A stretch of DNA of 64,000 nucleotides from Pyrocephalus nanus (lineage: Eukaryota > Chordata > Aves > Passeriformes > Tyrannidae): contig CM076280.1 of assembly GCA_038380795.1 (NCBI GenBank), forward strand, positions 6,807,501 to 6,871,500, given 5' to 3'. The notes under the pieces were generated by a model. That model saw only the letters and a program-made list of their open reading frames with translations. It was not told the DNA's origin and searched no databases. Positions 12,187-44,740 of this stretch are shown here, piece by piece. Within the stretch, counting starts at the first letter, position 1. Each line of letters opens with the position of its first letter. The position numbers and the translations under genes were made by a program.

Positions 12187-13423
12187 GTTTTAGGGCAGTA
12201 TATACAGATAGTGGAAATGGGTTTTTAACAGTACAGCAGTTAAAATTAATGATTATTTGACTTTGGATACATCAATGGATCACCCTAATTGTATACTTCA
12301 GGAATACCTGGTAATTTATAAACTAAACAAGGGATTCAAGTAGGGAGCTGGCAGATACTTCTTGGAATTAGCCTTTATTTCCAATTATAGACCTTCAAAG
12401 GCGAATCTAGAGAAGGACAATGTAACAGTAAATTACAGGTGAGAAAAGAGGGAAAAGAATCCCCAAGGAAATGTACCTGCATAGTCAAGATTCTCAAAGG
12501 AAACAGGAGGATAAAACCAAGTCCCACACATGAGCTTACCTTGTCTGAACGGGCAGATATCCATCGGAACGATGTTGGGAGGTGCAGGTGGAGTATGAAA
12601 GGAGTCCCCTTGCTGTGAAGGGTTTCAGGAAGGCCTTGGGACGCCCCTCTTGGGAAGGATGTGATAATCTTGCATTTCTGAAGCTGGGATGCTTTGTTTC
12701 CCTTCTGTGACCAGTGGTGGTGGTTGGTGTGTGTGGAACCAGAGAGCCAAGGGATGGCAGCTCCTCTCTGCTGCTCTTTGCCCAGGGAAGCACAGCCCAA
12801 AGCCTGGACATGTGGCAGTGGAAGCAAGGACTGAACTGGTGGGAAGGGACAGCTGGGAATACAAAAGGAAAAAGACAGTTGGGATTTGGAAAGCAACAGG
12901 TGGGAGTGGGAATCAGAAAACTGTAGTCAAGACCCCTGAGGAGGCAGGAACTAATCCAGGCCTAGTTGAGTCATTGTGAGGGCAATTTGAAGAGGCAAAA
13001 GAGGAAACGAGGAGGGAGAATGGGCTGAAGTGTGCCAGGGAAGCAAATACAAATGGCAAATTCCCACTTCCTCAAAGCTGTACTTGTTTCTCAGCCCGAT
13101 CTGTGTCATAGCACTCGTCTGTGACCGACGTGGTGCTGATTTCAATAGAAAAGAGTGACTTGGCTGTTCCTTTAAGAGCAAACCCGGGTGAGCCGTGGCT
13201 GTGAAGCTGCACTGAGCTCTTCCATGACAGGTGGACAGGAAAGGGACAAAAAGGGTTATTTAAAGTGCTGCTGCTGTGGGTGCAGTGGCAGGTGCTGGCA
13301 GGCGGCTCTGTGACCTTCTGGAGCTGTGCCCCCCCAGTGACGGGCTGGGTGTGACCGACAGGGCTCGGTGCCCTCTACCACGTTATTTATATGGGCTTGT
13401 TTAATCTCCAGGAGGTGCCGGGG

Positions 13424-13740
13424 GTACCTCATCACTCCCCACAACTACCTGAGAGGAGGTGGTAGTGAGGTGGGGGCCCAGTGTCTTCTGCTGTGCCTTC
13501 AGTGAGAGGAGCAGAAGAAATGGCCTCAAGCTGAGATGGGAGATTCAGATCAGATATTAGAACAGTATTCTCACTGTTCAGGTGGTAGGCATTGGAATGG
13601 GTTGCCCAGGGAGGTGGTGGAGTCACTGTTGCTGAAGTTGTTGGACGTGGTGCTGGGTGATGGGATTTAGGGGTTACAGAGGCAGCACTGAGTGCACGGC
13701 TGGACTGGGTGATGCCAAAGGTCTCTCCACACGGTGATTA
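13424..13740 (+). mobile_element. CR1 LINE fragment, 3' part, sense on plus strand
   Basis: Carries in order the well-known avian CR1 landmarks: TACCTCATCACTCCCC, ACAACTACCTGAGAGGAGGT, AAATGGCCTCAAGCTG, GATATTAG, then TTGGAATGGGTTGCCCAGG and GGTGGTGGAGTCACTG. The match fades after about 13740 without a clean 3' terminal repeat. Several frame breaks and indels show it is an old, dead copy. It lies about 900 bp upstream of the SET start codon. Confidence 0.85.
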
Positions 13741-14016
13741 AGTGAGTTCTTTGGAACACATCCCAGGTGAAGGAGGTAGCGCAGGGAGATGGTGATCACC
13801 GATGGCACCGGCCGCTCTCAGGCTGCCTCAGGTGGTGGGACAGCGCGGCACTGGAGCCTTTAGGGACCATTTGGAGACCGGTGCCGCTGATCGCCACAGC
13901 TGCCCCTCGTCCTGCCCCGTGCGGGGCCGTGTGGGGACTGGGGGGGGGGGAATGGGTGACACCCCCTGGGCCTCGCGCGCGGCGCCTCAGCCGGGACGCG
14001 CGGGCACGTGCAGCGC

Positions 14017-14026
14017 GCGCATGCGC
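14017..14026. promoter_or_regulatory. NRF1 site, perfect palindrome
   Basis: GCGCATGCGC, the exact NRF1 core, about 600 bp upstream of the SET start codon. Confidence 0.6.
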
Positions 14027-14218
14027 GAACTCCCCACGCGCACCCTCCCGCGCGCGCCGTCCTCTGTGTCTCCGCGCCGAGGCCGCGCCCCCCTCCGACC
14101 CTCCCCGCCAATCAGCACCCGGCTCCGAGGCGACGGCGGGGGCGTGGCCTCCCCGCGGCTGCGCGCGCGCCGGGCCCGCCCCGCCCTCCCCCGGCGCGGG
14201 GTGGGGAGAGGCCGTTCG

Positions 14219-14228
14219 GCGCCTGCGC
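14219..14228. promoter_or_regulatory. NRF1-like site, one mismatch
   Basis: GCGCCTGCGC, a common one-base variant of the NRF1 core, between the two perfect sites in the SET promoter. Confidence 0.4.
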
Positions 14229-14327
14229 AGCGCGGCGCCCGCGGCACAGCGCGCCCCGGGGCGGGGGGCTCGGCGCGCACGCGCGCTGCGGCCGCCGTGG
14301 CCCGGCGCTGGGGCGGGGGGGGTGGCC

Positions 14328-14337
14328 GCGCATGCGC
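14328..14337. promoter_or_regulatory. NRF1 site, perfect palindrome
   Basis: Second exact GCGCATGCGC, about 290 bp upstream of the SET start codon and close to the likely start of transcription. Confidence 0.6.
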
Positions 14338-14621
14338 CCCGCGTGCCCGCCCCTCGGCAGCAGCAGAGGAGGAGGCGGCGGCGGCGGCTCCGGGCGAGCA
14401 GCGCGAGGGCAGCGAGAGGCGCCGCTGCCGCCCCGGTATCGGCAGCACCGCGCGGAGGAGGCGGGAGCGCCCCGGCGGCGGACGGACGGACCCGAGCGGC
14501 GGCGGCGGCAGCAGCAGCGGCGGCAGCAGGAGGAGTCAGCGCCCGGCTCCCCCCCTTCCCCCCCGCGCACCCCCGTCGCAACCCCCCTCCCTCCCGCCCT
14601 CCGAGCTCCGCAGCCTCCAAC

Positions 14622-20763
<6,142 letters not shown>

Positions 20764-21745
20764 TTGAACACTGATGGATTCCAAACCCCCTTTTTACCTT
20801 TTTAATTTTTCTCCAGTCCCTGGGAGCAAGTTGCTGTCTTTTATTTCTTGTGCTCAGTCGCCTTGTTCTCTTGAGGTCTCTTTTTATCTCCTCTCCACCC
20901 ATGGTTCACCATTTCTTTTTTGGGGGAAATACCTTGAGCAGAACACAGTGGAAAAAAAAAAAGAATCTACCGGTTTCTGTTTCAAGTTCATTTTTATCCC
21001 TTTCTGTCTCGAAACAAAAAACAACCAACCAAACAACAACAACAACAAAAAAAAAAAAACTGTTTCTGGAATCAACACACCATGTTCTGTGGGAAAAAAG
21101 AAAACCTTCTGCTCCCTTCACTCTGCTGGAAGCTGAAGAGTGCTAGGCCCCTGTGTAGTAGTGCATAGAATCTAGCTTTTTTCCTTCTTTCTCTGTATAT
21201 TGGGCTCAGAGATTACACTGTGTCTCTATGTGAATATGGACAGTTAGCATTTACCAACATGTATCTGTCTACTTTCTCTTGTTTAAAAAAAAGACAAAAA
21301 AACCTACAAAAAAAATAATAAATAAAAAGAAAAAATAAAAACGGGGTGGGGGGGGTTATAGAAGGTCAGCCGGGGGTGGGTTTCAGATGTTTGGGTGGGT
21401 TTAAGTGGGCATTTTGACAACATGGCTTCTTCTCCTTTGGCATGTTTAATTGTGATGTTTAACAAACATCCTTGCAGTTTAAGATGACACTTTTAAAATA
21501 AAATCTTCTCCTAATGATGACTTTGAGCCCTGCCACTTGATGGAGAATCAGCAGAACCTGTAGGATTTTATTTGGAATTGACATTCTCTATTGTAATTTT
21601 GTTCTTGTTTATTTTTAAATTCTTTTTTTTTTCCTTTTTTTTTTTTTTTTTTTTTTTTGTTTCACTGGAAAGGAAAGAAAGATGCTCAGTTTTAAACGTT
21701 AAAGTGTACAAGTTGCTTTGTTACAATAAAACTAAATGTGTACAC
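20764..21745 (+). other. SET: SET 3' UTR
   Basis: Follows the stop codon. It is T-rich with A-rich runs near 21030-21060 and 21285-21340 and a long T run at 21637-21658. The end, ACAATAAAACTAAATGTG, resembles the end of mammalian SET mRNA as I know it. An earlier AATAAA cluster (about 21309-21340) and another near 21497 could give shorter forms. Confidence 0.7.
21725..21730 (+). terminator. SET: Likely main polyadenylation signal of SET
   Basis: AATAAA in the context TTACAATAAAACTAAATG, about 960 bases after the SET stop codon. A further AATAAA at 22099-22104 is a possible distal signal. Confidence 0.65.
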
Positions 21746-24319
21746 AAAGGGGCTGGTTGGTCTTCACTGAAAGGAACCATTTTTAATATCCTGTTTAGGA
21801 ATTTTAGTCGTTTCAAGGCATTTTTGGGGGCAATTTTGGTCAGTATTTCTGTAGTGCAGTGCAGCCTTGTGCTTGTGTGTGGACTGATAATCAGTTCATT
21901 CAGTTCCCACTGTTTCAGAACCTGGAAAGTGTTTCTTTTGGTAGTTCCTGCTGCACATTGGCTCTTGTAGGGCCATGTGTGAAGACACAGGTTTTTAGTC
22001 CTCATTTCCAAAAGTCCCTTCCCAGAGTTTTGAAGCAGTAACTCGCAGCACTGCGTCTCCAGTACAGCAGTTAGCACGAAAACACTCTGCAAGCTCAGAA
22101 TAAAAAGGCCAAGGGGTCTTACTGTAAGATTTGAGGGGGGTTTTATACATCTTTTAGGTTGAAAATAAATCTTAAGTGCAAGCTATTTCAAAGAGCAGGA
22201 TTCTTGGTGAAGCTCCTGTATAAAAAGTTGCTACTTCCCTGCTTCCTTCCCTTGGTAGCAGCACTGTGTGTGTGCTTAAGATACCCTCTCATTTTAGGAG
22301 ACCTGTAAAAATTTTATATAGAGGTAGTTGGTGCTGGTGTTCCACAAAGTGTAATGGAAGTTGTTTTAACGTGCTGTGCTTTTGAAATATTTAAAAAAAA
22401 AAAAAAAAAGTTGTATCAGCTGATCTGAAATTCCAACAGCTCTTTGGATGTGTAGAAAAGAACTTGTCTTCTGGGAAGACTTGCTGTGATGTGCTCTTGA
22501 TTCCTTTTCCTCACAGAAATTTGCCCGCTTTGGAAGCTTAAAATTGGCAGGACACAATCGATCCCTGGTGGAGACAAATAATGTGTGAGGGCAAACACTG
22601 TGGGAGTGTGTGGTCCATCCAGCCTGGACTGCAGCCAGGTGTCAGAGACAATGTCCAGAAATGAGACAACCATCTCCTTTATTCCATCTCAACCAAAGCC
22701 TCTGCCCCGACCCTGCTGGCAGAGCAAAGTAGTGTTTGAGCAGTGCTGGTTTCTTAGCACCTGGAGAGGGAAGGAACAAACCCTGTGCAGTCCTATCAAT
22801 TTCAGATCTTTTCCATTTAATTGCTTTTTGTTGTGACGTTGAGAATGGCTTCCTGCTGTGGCAAAGGGTCGATGTGCTGTTACCTGCCACGATGCCTCAT
22901 TACTTAGTTTTTATGTCGTTTCTCAAGGAAAATAATCATTTTGCTAGTCTTGGATGCTTGGGGAAAAACATTGTGCTGCTGTTGTTGTTCCACTAGCAGA
23001 AAACCTTGAAAAACTGTTCTGAAAGTAATCAAGGCTTCAGGCTCTGTAAAGTCAAGTACCAGGAAAAAGAAATGAGAAGTCTGGATAATTAAATGCTACT
23101 TAATTTTTTTTCTTTAGGATTTTACAGGGTGCCAAAATACTCCTGCTGCTGCACTGATAATACTGAATTTCCTGTGAAACTTAAGGGTTTACTCCTGGGA
23201 ATGGCTAAAGAGTAAGCTAAGATGGTAGAAGAATAAACCATGTTAGTTAAGCATTATCTTAATTATTTTTTTTTTTTTAGCAGTGGAAATGAGTAGGGAT
23301 TAACACATTTCTCTGCAATGCTGAAGAAATACTACAGCTGGCCATCATTTGCTCTGAGTGTTCATGTCTATTTTGGCTGAGTATATGTAATGGGTGTCCA
23401 TTTCTTACTTGATTTATTTTATATGCATATAAAGAGCTTTTAAAAGTAGACATCTACCTTGGATAATAATGGGAGATTCATTCTTATTAAATATCTATCA
23501 TTAATTCCCCCCTGCTTGAGCTCCTCACATCCAGTTAATCCTGCCCAGTGAAATTTGTCACAGGTGGATGCTGACTTGAGGCTTTGTGGGCTGAATTTCC
23601 AGGGTTGGGACGTGGAGTTGGCAGCAGTTTAATAACCGTGCTGGGGCTGTATGACTTGACTGGCTCAAAGGTTATTTTTAAGTTTGACGTTTTAATTGCT
23701 ATAAAATGGAAATCTTTTTGTCTGTAATTTCTAGTGCCAAAGGAAACAAATACATCTGTGTGTGTGTGTAAATATAGTTAGAAAGGTTTGGGTTTTTTAA
23801 ACAGATTATCTGTGTACTTATTCATACTTGTCAACATAGTTTCTGTCCCTGTAAACAAGCATTATCTGAATCGATTTCTCAGTCATTTATGACATTTGAA
23901 TCTGTAAGCTCTTTGTACCACACTAAACCAGGTGCATAGGGATAGTACTTTGTTTGTTGGATACTGTTCCTGAAGTTTGAAGCCATGCCTTTTTTTTTTT
24001 TCTTTTTAAGACACTGAAATCAGTGAAATATTTTCTCTGCTGTACCTTCAAGCTCTCCTTCTGTTTGAAGGAATTAAAGTACATTGAACTGTTATTCGAA
24101 GTTACCATTTCTAAGAGTCTTTTTCAATAGAATCAGTTATTAGTCCCCCACTCAGGATCATCTTCCACGGGTGAGGTGGGCAGTGGCCACGACATGCTTC
24201 TCCTTCATGGAGAACAGAGGGGAGGTCACAAGTGACTCTGGTACCAGACTCCTGCTTGCTCCGGGGAGCAGATTTACGCTTAATCTCTTGTCCTCCCTCT
24301 CCTGGATTACAAATGGAAA
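21746..24319. other. Gene-free stretch downstream of SET
   Basis: No frame resembles a known protein. It includes a possible distal SET polyadenylation signal (22099-22104), T/A runs (22392-22409, 23266-23278, 23990-24008) and a short TG run (23758-23769). Part could be an extended SET 3' UTR. Confidence 0.55.
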
Positions 24320-25080
24320 CTTCTAAGGCATTTTTCCTCCATCCTCACCTTCTCGCAGCGCCAGGACTCGCGTGCAGTGCCCTGTCTCGGGTTTAGTGGA
24401 GGACAGGGCTGCCTGTTCAGCATCAGGGCCCCCTTTAAACCCCCGGCCCCGCTCCGGGATCCCCCAGAGAGGCCTCACAGCTCCATCCCGGCATGGAAAC
24501 CGCGCTCCCCCTTCCCCCGGGCCGCTCCCACGCTGCCCTTTCCCGGCTCCCCGGCAGGAGCCGCCCCGGGAGCATCCCCAGCACCAGGGGCTGCTGCCCT
24601 GCGGGATCCTGGAAGGGCTGGACAGGCACAAATCCCGGCTGTGACTCATCTTCCCGTGGCACGGGGGTTGCCCAGAGGGCAGGAACTGCTGATCCCACGG
24701 CCCGGCCGCCTCTATCCGCAGGATATGTGGGACACGGCATGCCGGGGCTGGGCTGGGATAACGGGGGGCCAGGGACACTGCGGACCCCCGGCCTCTGGGA
24801 TCACCCTGCAGAGCGCCAGCCCTGGCCCTCCAGGCTGGGGAGCTCCAGCTCCCTGGACCGCCCCCCTGCCCTCACTCTGCCTTCCCTGGAGGGTCCCAGA
24901 GCAGGAGGAAAGAGGGGGAAGCCCCTTTGTGAAGCCCGAGTGGGCAAAGAGCCCCTGCAGCCTCTGCCCCCCAAACCTGGAGCCAAACCCAGCCCTGATC
25001 CCGCCTGCTGGGACAGACGGGCTCTGGGAGGGTGTGGAAGTGTCCCTGCTCCTCTGGAACTCCGTCCACATGCACTAGTC
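24320..25080. other. Sharply bounded GC-rich block, no gene recognised
   Basis: GC content rises abruptly near 24320 and falls to AT-rich sequence at about 25080. Several overlapping frames stay open (plus strand 24377-25078 and 24493-25083, minus strand 24323-24778), as expected from scarce stops in GC-rich DNA. Their products are Pro/Gly/Arg-rich with no domain I know. CpG density is moderate. It could be an orphan CpG island, an enhancer or a noncoding exon. Confidence 0.5.
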
Positions 25081-25739
25081 TGACTTGCAGTATTTCCACC
25101 GAATGAACAGTCTAATTAAAATAATTCCTTAAACATTGACCAGAGCCTGGACCATGTTACAAATAGTAACAGGTTGCAGAAGGCTTTATATTAATCAAGT
25201 GCACTTGCTTTATTAACAAGAGTATATCCAAAGGTTTAATAGAAGTTAAGGTTTTGTTAATTCAACTCAGTTAAGCTGGATCTGAATTATACTTTACATG
25301 TTTATTTTCGTGTGATTTCCTTTTCTTAATTATTCAGTTGTAAATCTCTCACAAAACGCTTAGGCTAGAAAACCTGTTGTAATTAAGTAAAAGGAAAACA
25401 TTTCTGTTTATTAGTACATTTCTAAATTTGTACGTGGGAACACTATCACCTCCAGATGCCTTCTGACTCACAGCTGTGCACAATCCAGGACTGAAGAGCG
25501 TATTAGTGTGGTAATAATATTATGTAATACTACTGAGGAGGGTCTTTAACACCTGAAAGCAGTAAGTATCTTTTTAATTTGTTTTAAGCACCGAGTCGGT
25601 TCTGTGTGATGGGATGGGAGTAGAGCAGCACCAGTGGTTTTTCATTCACAAGAGCTGAGGGACTGCTGCCTACCCAAAGCATTTAGGTTATTTATTCACT
25701 CAAATATTCGGCTGAACCTCCAAATCCTGCATTTAGAAG
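25081..25739. other. AT-rich gene-free stretch
   Basis: Ordinary AT-rich sequence between the GC block and the PKN3 island. Nothing recognisable is seen. Confidence 0.5.
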
Positions 25740-26374
25740 GGCAGTTCTGCACGGGAAAAAGTTCCCCACAGCGCAGCACCGCGGCAGGGATCACCCCAGG
25801 GACGGGATCCAGGGATCCTGTCCCGAGGGGAGCCGCAGTTCGCTTGTTCCCCTGCGAACAAACGCCGGCTGCGAGTCAGTTTGGAGAACTAAAACTGGAA
25901 ACCACCCGCTGGCCGCAGCACAAAGAGGGGCACCCGCAGGGGTTTCTCCCAGCGGGGCCGGGCGGGGGATGTGTCCCTGCGCATCCCCGTCGCCTCCCCC
26001 TGGCACGGACCCACGGTCCCGGTGCTACCGCGGGCACTGACCCCTCCAGCCCCGCTCCAGCCCCTCCTTCCCCTCGGGGCGGTGTCCGGTACCTCACTGC
26101 CCGCAGCGTCCTCGCTCCTTCCCGCCGCCACACGGGCCCTCGGCCGCGCGTTTCCCCTGAGGGCGGGCGGAGGCGGCGGCACCACCTCAGCCGGGGGCGG
26201 GAGCGGCGGCTGCCCCGGGGCCGTGTGGGGAAGGGCGGCTCCCGGGCTCCCGTTCCCGCTCCCCAGGGCTGCCCGCCGGCGGCTCCCCCGGGCCCGCCCC
26301 GCGAGAGGGCGCTGGCGGCGGCCCCGGGACCGCCGAGTTTGAAAAGTGCCGGTCCGGGCGGTCCGGGAGGAGCA
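25740..26374 (+). promoter_or_regulatory. PKN3: PKN3 CpG-island promoter
   Basis: CpG-rich region directly before the proposed first coding exon, without a TATA box. The island continues into intron 1 to about 27060. A YY1-like string GCAATGGCGGC overlaps the start codon. The frame of the start codon is open upstream for several hundred bases, which looks like a GC effect. Confidence 0.6.
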
Positions 26375-41724
<15,350 letters not shown>

Positions 41725-42380
41725 TTCCTGTGCCACACAGAACGTGAACAGATTGTTACCACCCGGAGAGGACTTGGCATGGGCAGTGGAAAAGTCAACA
41801 GGATCCACGGAACAGGTAGTGCTGACGGCCCCAGGAGGAGGTGCCCCTGCTGGGGGTGTGCCAGCCTCATTTGTTGGAGGGATACTGGATGTCAGTTATC
41901 TTTAAGGAATAATTCATGTTTGACCTGATGTATCTTCTGCTGTCACTGAATGTAGATGGAAATTTGGAATTTAAGGTGGACTCAAATCATCTCTGCAGCC
42001 CAGGGTGCTCTTTGAAAAAAGCCTGAGTGAGTAGTGTGGCTTTTCAATGTTGTAGAGTAGCAGGGGAATGGCCACTTCTCACCTATTTTCTAGAGAAGAG
42101 ATGCAGCATTTCCTCCTGGTGATGATTTGATGCCATTTCCCACTCATAAATAAGTGTATGACAGGCAAGGAGTGGATTTTAACATAACCCAGACAATGAT
42201 GTTTGATAATGATCCAAGTGATTTATCTTAAGGAAAATTAGCCTCTTTCTACTTCATTAAGGATGCCAAATCTTAGCCATTGTTTTTAATGATATAAAAC
42301 CCCCCAGCTTTGCACGTTTTTCCTTTTTTGAAAATAAAGATATCTTTCCTTATAATAAATGTTCAGCTTTTCATCTCCTT
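41725..42380 (+). other. PKN3: PKN3 3' UTR
   Basis: Follows the stop codon and ends at two close AATAAA signals (42333-42338 and 42354-42359), giving a UTR of about 630-650 bases. An earlier frame to 41905 is only an extension in another frame. Confidence 0.6.
42333..42359 (+). terminator. PKN3: Two polyadenylation signals of PKN3
   Basis: AATAAA at 42333-42338 and again at 42354-42359, followed by T-rich sequence. They are the first good pair after the stop codon. Confidence 0.6.
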
Positions 42381-43941
42381 TGTGTTAGCTGAATGTTTTA
42401 GATTAGGGCTGACCACAATCTGCTCAACAGGCAGGATTTTATTTTGCTCTGTAAATGTCAACTTACAATGTAATATTTTCCTTCTTCCTTCTCACTCAGG
42501 TTGTCTGAGTACACATTGCATGGTGTCATCAGCTGGCACGTACCAATGACTGCAGTCAGGTTGTCTCTCCCCACGTTTTATCAGTGTGTAAATCCTGTAT
42601 GTTTTCTGGGGACCGCAAAGTAATGACATTTTCATCTCTTAAATTCATGTTACCTTGTTGAACAAAAAGGAAGGGTCTCTAGAGCTGATGCAAACAGGGA
42701 CAGAGTCATTGCTCTTAGAGTTTCTCTTCAGCAGATGTAGACAGGAGAGGGGCTAAGGCAGCTGTGCTGACCTGGAGATAAAGGATCCAGGGATTTGGTC
42801 TTGTTAAACCAGGACTGCTCCAAATGCCTCAGAATTCAACAAGGTAAGAACCACGGTGGTGCAAAACTCAACCTGCATTTCCTGTTTTCAGAGCCAAGTA
42901 AAACTGCTGCTGAAATCTCCCTCCTGCAAAGGTCCTTTCAGCCTCCTGCTCAGCCTGGCAGGGCACTGGTCCCTTTGGAGCAGGGGAGATGTTTTCCTTG
43001 CTCCTGTTTGAGTGGGAACAGTTGGCTGTTGGCCCCTGGGGTGTGTTTTGTGGCTTTTCTTAAGGTCAAGGCCACTGTGAAGTGGGGAAGTAGCACAGGT
43101 GAAACCTAGAAATTGGGTTCAAAGAGAGAGGCATAAAGAATTAAAAAATGCATATTTAATATTTTATTTTATAATTTAGAGTAAAAAAAAAAAAAAGGTA
43201 AATTACCATCCCAGTGCTTTTTAAAAATATTTACCAAACAGAGCAAAACCGTGCTTTGAGCTGTAGTACCTGCTGACAGATTTCTACTTGACTGATACCT
43301 GAAGAACCAGGTAAGATGATCCAGGCTTTAGCAGGCACCACAGTGACACAAACAACTACAGAATCCATTCTGGATGGTTATTGCAGTGTCACAAAAACAA
43401 TCCTTAGTGTTTTTATATCCCTCTCAAAAGAGCTTCTACCCTGAACAAACCAGACTGGGCAGGGATCACACACTCTGGACTTGGTCAAAAAAGGGATCTT
43501 GGGGTGTTTTCAATCTGCTTTTGGACTGTCACGCTGTGGTAGTGACTGCACTGTCCTTTCATGAGTGTTCATTAACTTTAAACCCCAAGTGCATCCTCCT
43601 GGCTTGCCAGATGTGCTCCTGAGCTGCTCTCACTTCCTGAGCCAAGGCAATTAAGGCACAAAATCATTTTAACTAATGTTTTGTTGTGGTGTTTTTTGGT
43701 GTGGTGGGTTTTGTTTTTTGGTTTTTTAACAGAAAAGGGTCAGGACTAAAACTGACACCACAGCCTTTTCTGTTTTTAAAGCTGAAGTTGGCCATCCCAA
43801 ACTTCCTTTTAGTACCCCATGGAAAACTGAACTATTTCAGTGGGAAACAAATGCACTTGCTGCTGTCCTGGAAGCTGTCAGCAGCCCTCATCTCATCCAC
43901 CAGCACCTGGCAGCTTTCCTCTTGCACTGGAATTGTATTCT
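42381..43941. other. Convergent spacer between PKN3 and ZDHHC12
   Basis: No gene recognised. It contains an A run at 43182-43195 and a GT-rich run near 43680-43725. TTTATT near 43163 could be a distal minus-strand polyadenylation signal for ZDHHC12. Confidence 0.5.
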
Positions 43942-43947
43942 TTTATT
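43942..43947 (-). terminator. ZDHHC12: Candidate polyadenylation signal of ZDHHC12
   Basis: TTTATT on the plus strand reads AATAAA on the minus strand, about 800 bases after the ZDHHC12 stop codon. No closer canonical signal was noticed. The stretch 43948-44740 would then be 3' UTR. Confidence 0.45.
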
Positions 43948-44740
43948 AAAATCTCACTAGTGTGTTGAGGTAGTAGTAGTTTTACCAATAACTCAGTAGC
44001 CAAGCATTACTTTTCTGTCCAAAGAAAAGTAGATAGTATCATTCTTGTTTCAAAATAGCCTGTTAACAGCAGCATCAACTTAAAAGCTGTGAGGAAGCTG
44101 CTCAGGGCATCCCAAAGTACAGGCTAATTATCTCATAAGCTGAATTGGGTGTCTTACAGCTGCTTCTCATGCACTTAACAGTGTTAAGCCTCAAAGCTTT
44201 GTGGAAAGCATTAACTTGAGGCATGTGGATGAAATGAAATTTGCTTTTGACTGTCTAAATATTTACTCAAGTATTTCTGCTCCGTGCCCAGTACTACTGA
44301 CAAAAGGCACTGCAGTTCTCCCAGTCAGAGCTAGGCTGAAGAAAGGCCACAGGAATTATACTGATCCTGGCTGGTTTTGTCTGTAATTGCTGCTTTTTTC
44401 CCCAGCAGCAAAATGAGAGGGAGACCTCAGGGAAGAGAATTTTTCAGGAGATATGGATGAGGTTAAGAAAAGGAAGTAAGTTTAGAGAGATCCCTTTGCT
44501 CGGACCAGAAATCAGCTCTGCTGACCTTGGCCTTCCCAGAACCAGGGTCTCATCTTTAACTCATATATCTGTATATAAAAAATAACCCTGGCTATCCCTG
44601 AAAAGTGCTTTGCAGGGTGAGCAGGTTGTGGAGCAGGTTGCTCAGTCCGTGCTGTGTCAAAGTTCAGTGCGAGGAAGCAGCAGCAATTACACGAGCAAAG
44701 CTCTGCCCAGCAACCTGCAGGTGTGCTGCTACTCCTGGCA

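Larger units (their letters stand above)
2161..13423. other. Intergenic region between DYNC2I2 and SET, no gene recognised
   Basis: About 11 kb with many stops in all frames. Open frames are short (under about 175 codons) and resemble no family I know. It holds poly-T and poly-A runs (3136-3152, 8717-8728), a pyrimidine tract (8010-8067), a G run near 9740-9750, a 41-bp tandem duplication (10985-11069) and an AT-rich patch (12050-12186). I looked here for the alternative first exon of SET (the TAF-I alpha start) and did not find it. Confidence 0.6.
13900..14621 (+). promoter_or_regulatory. SET: SET CpG-island promoter and 5' UTR
   Basis: Extremely CpG-rich, no TATA box, with three NRF1-type palindromes (14017-14026, 14219-14228, 14328-14337), an E-box CACGTG at 14005-14010 and many GC boxes. 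The 3' part, with CGG/GCAGCAG runs from about 14360, is probably 5' UTR. The start site cannot be fixed. The island continues into intron 1 to about 15300. Confidence 0.75.

Noticed and set aside
20884..21121. Hydrophobic, Phe-rich minus-strand frames that look like membrane segments
   Set aside because: They are A-rich 3' UTR of SET read in reverse, as poly-Phe/Val runs show.
24377..25078. 233-codon plus-strand frame in the GC block
   Set aside because: No recognised domain, no splice or start context of note, and competing open frames on both strands. Kept only as an open question about the block.
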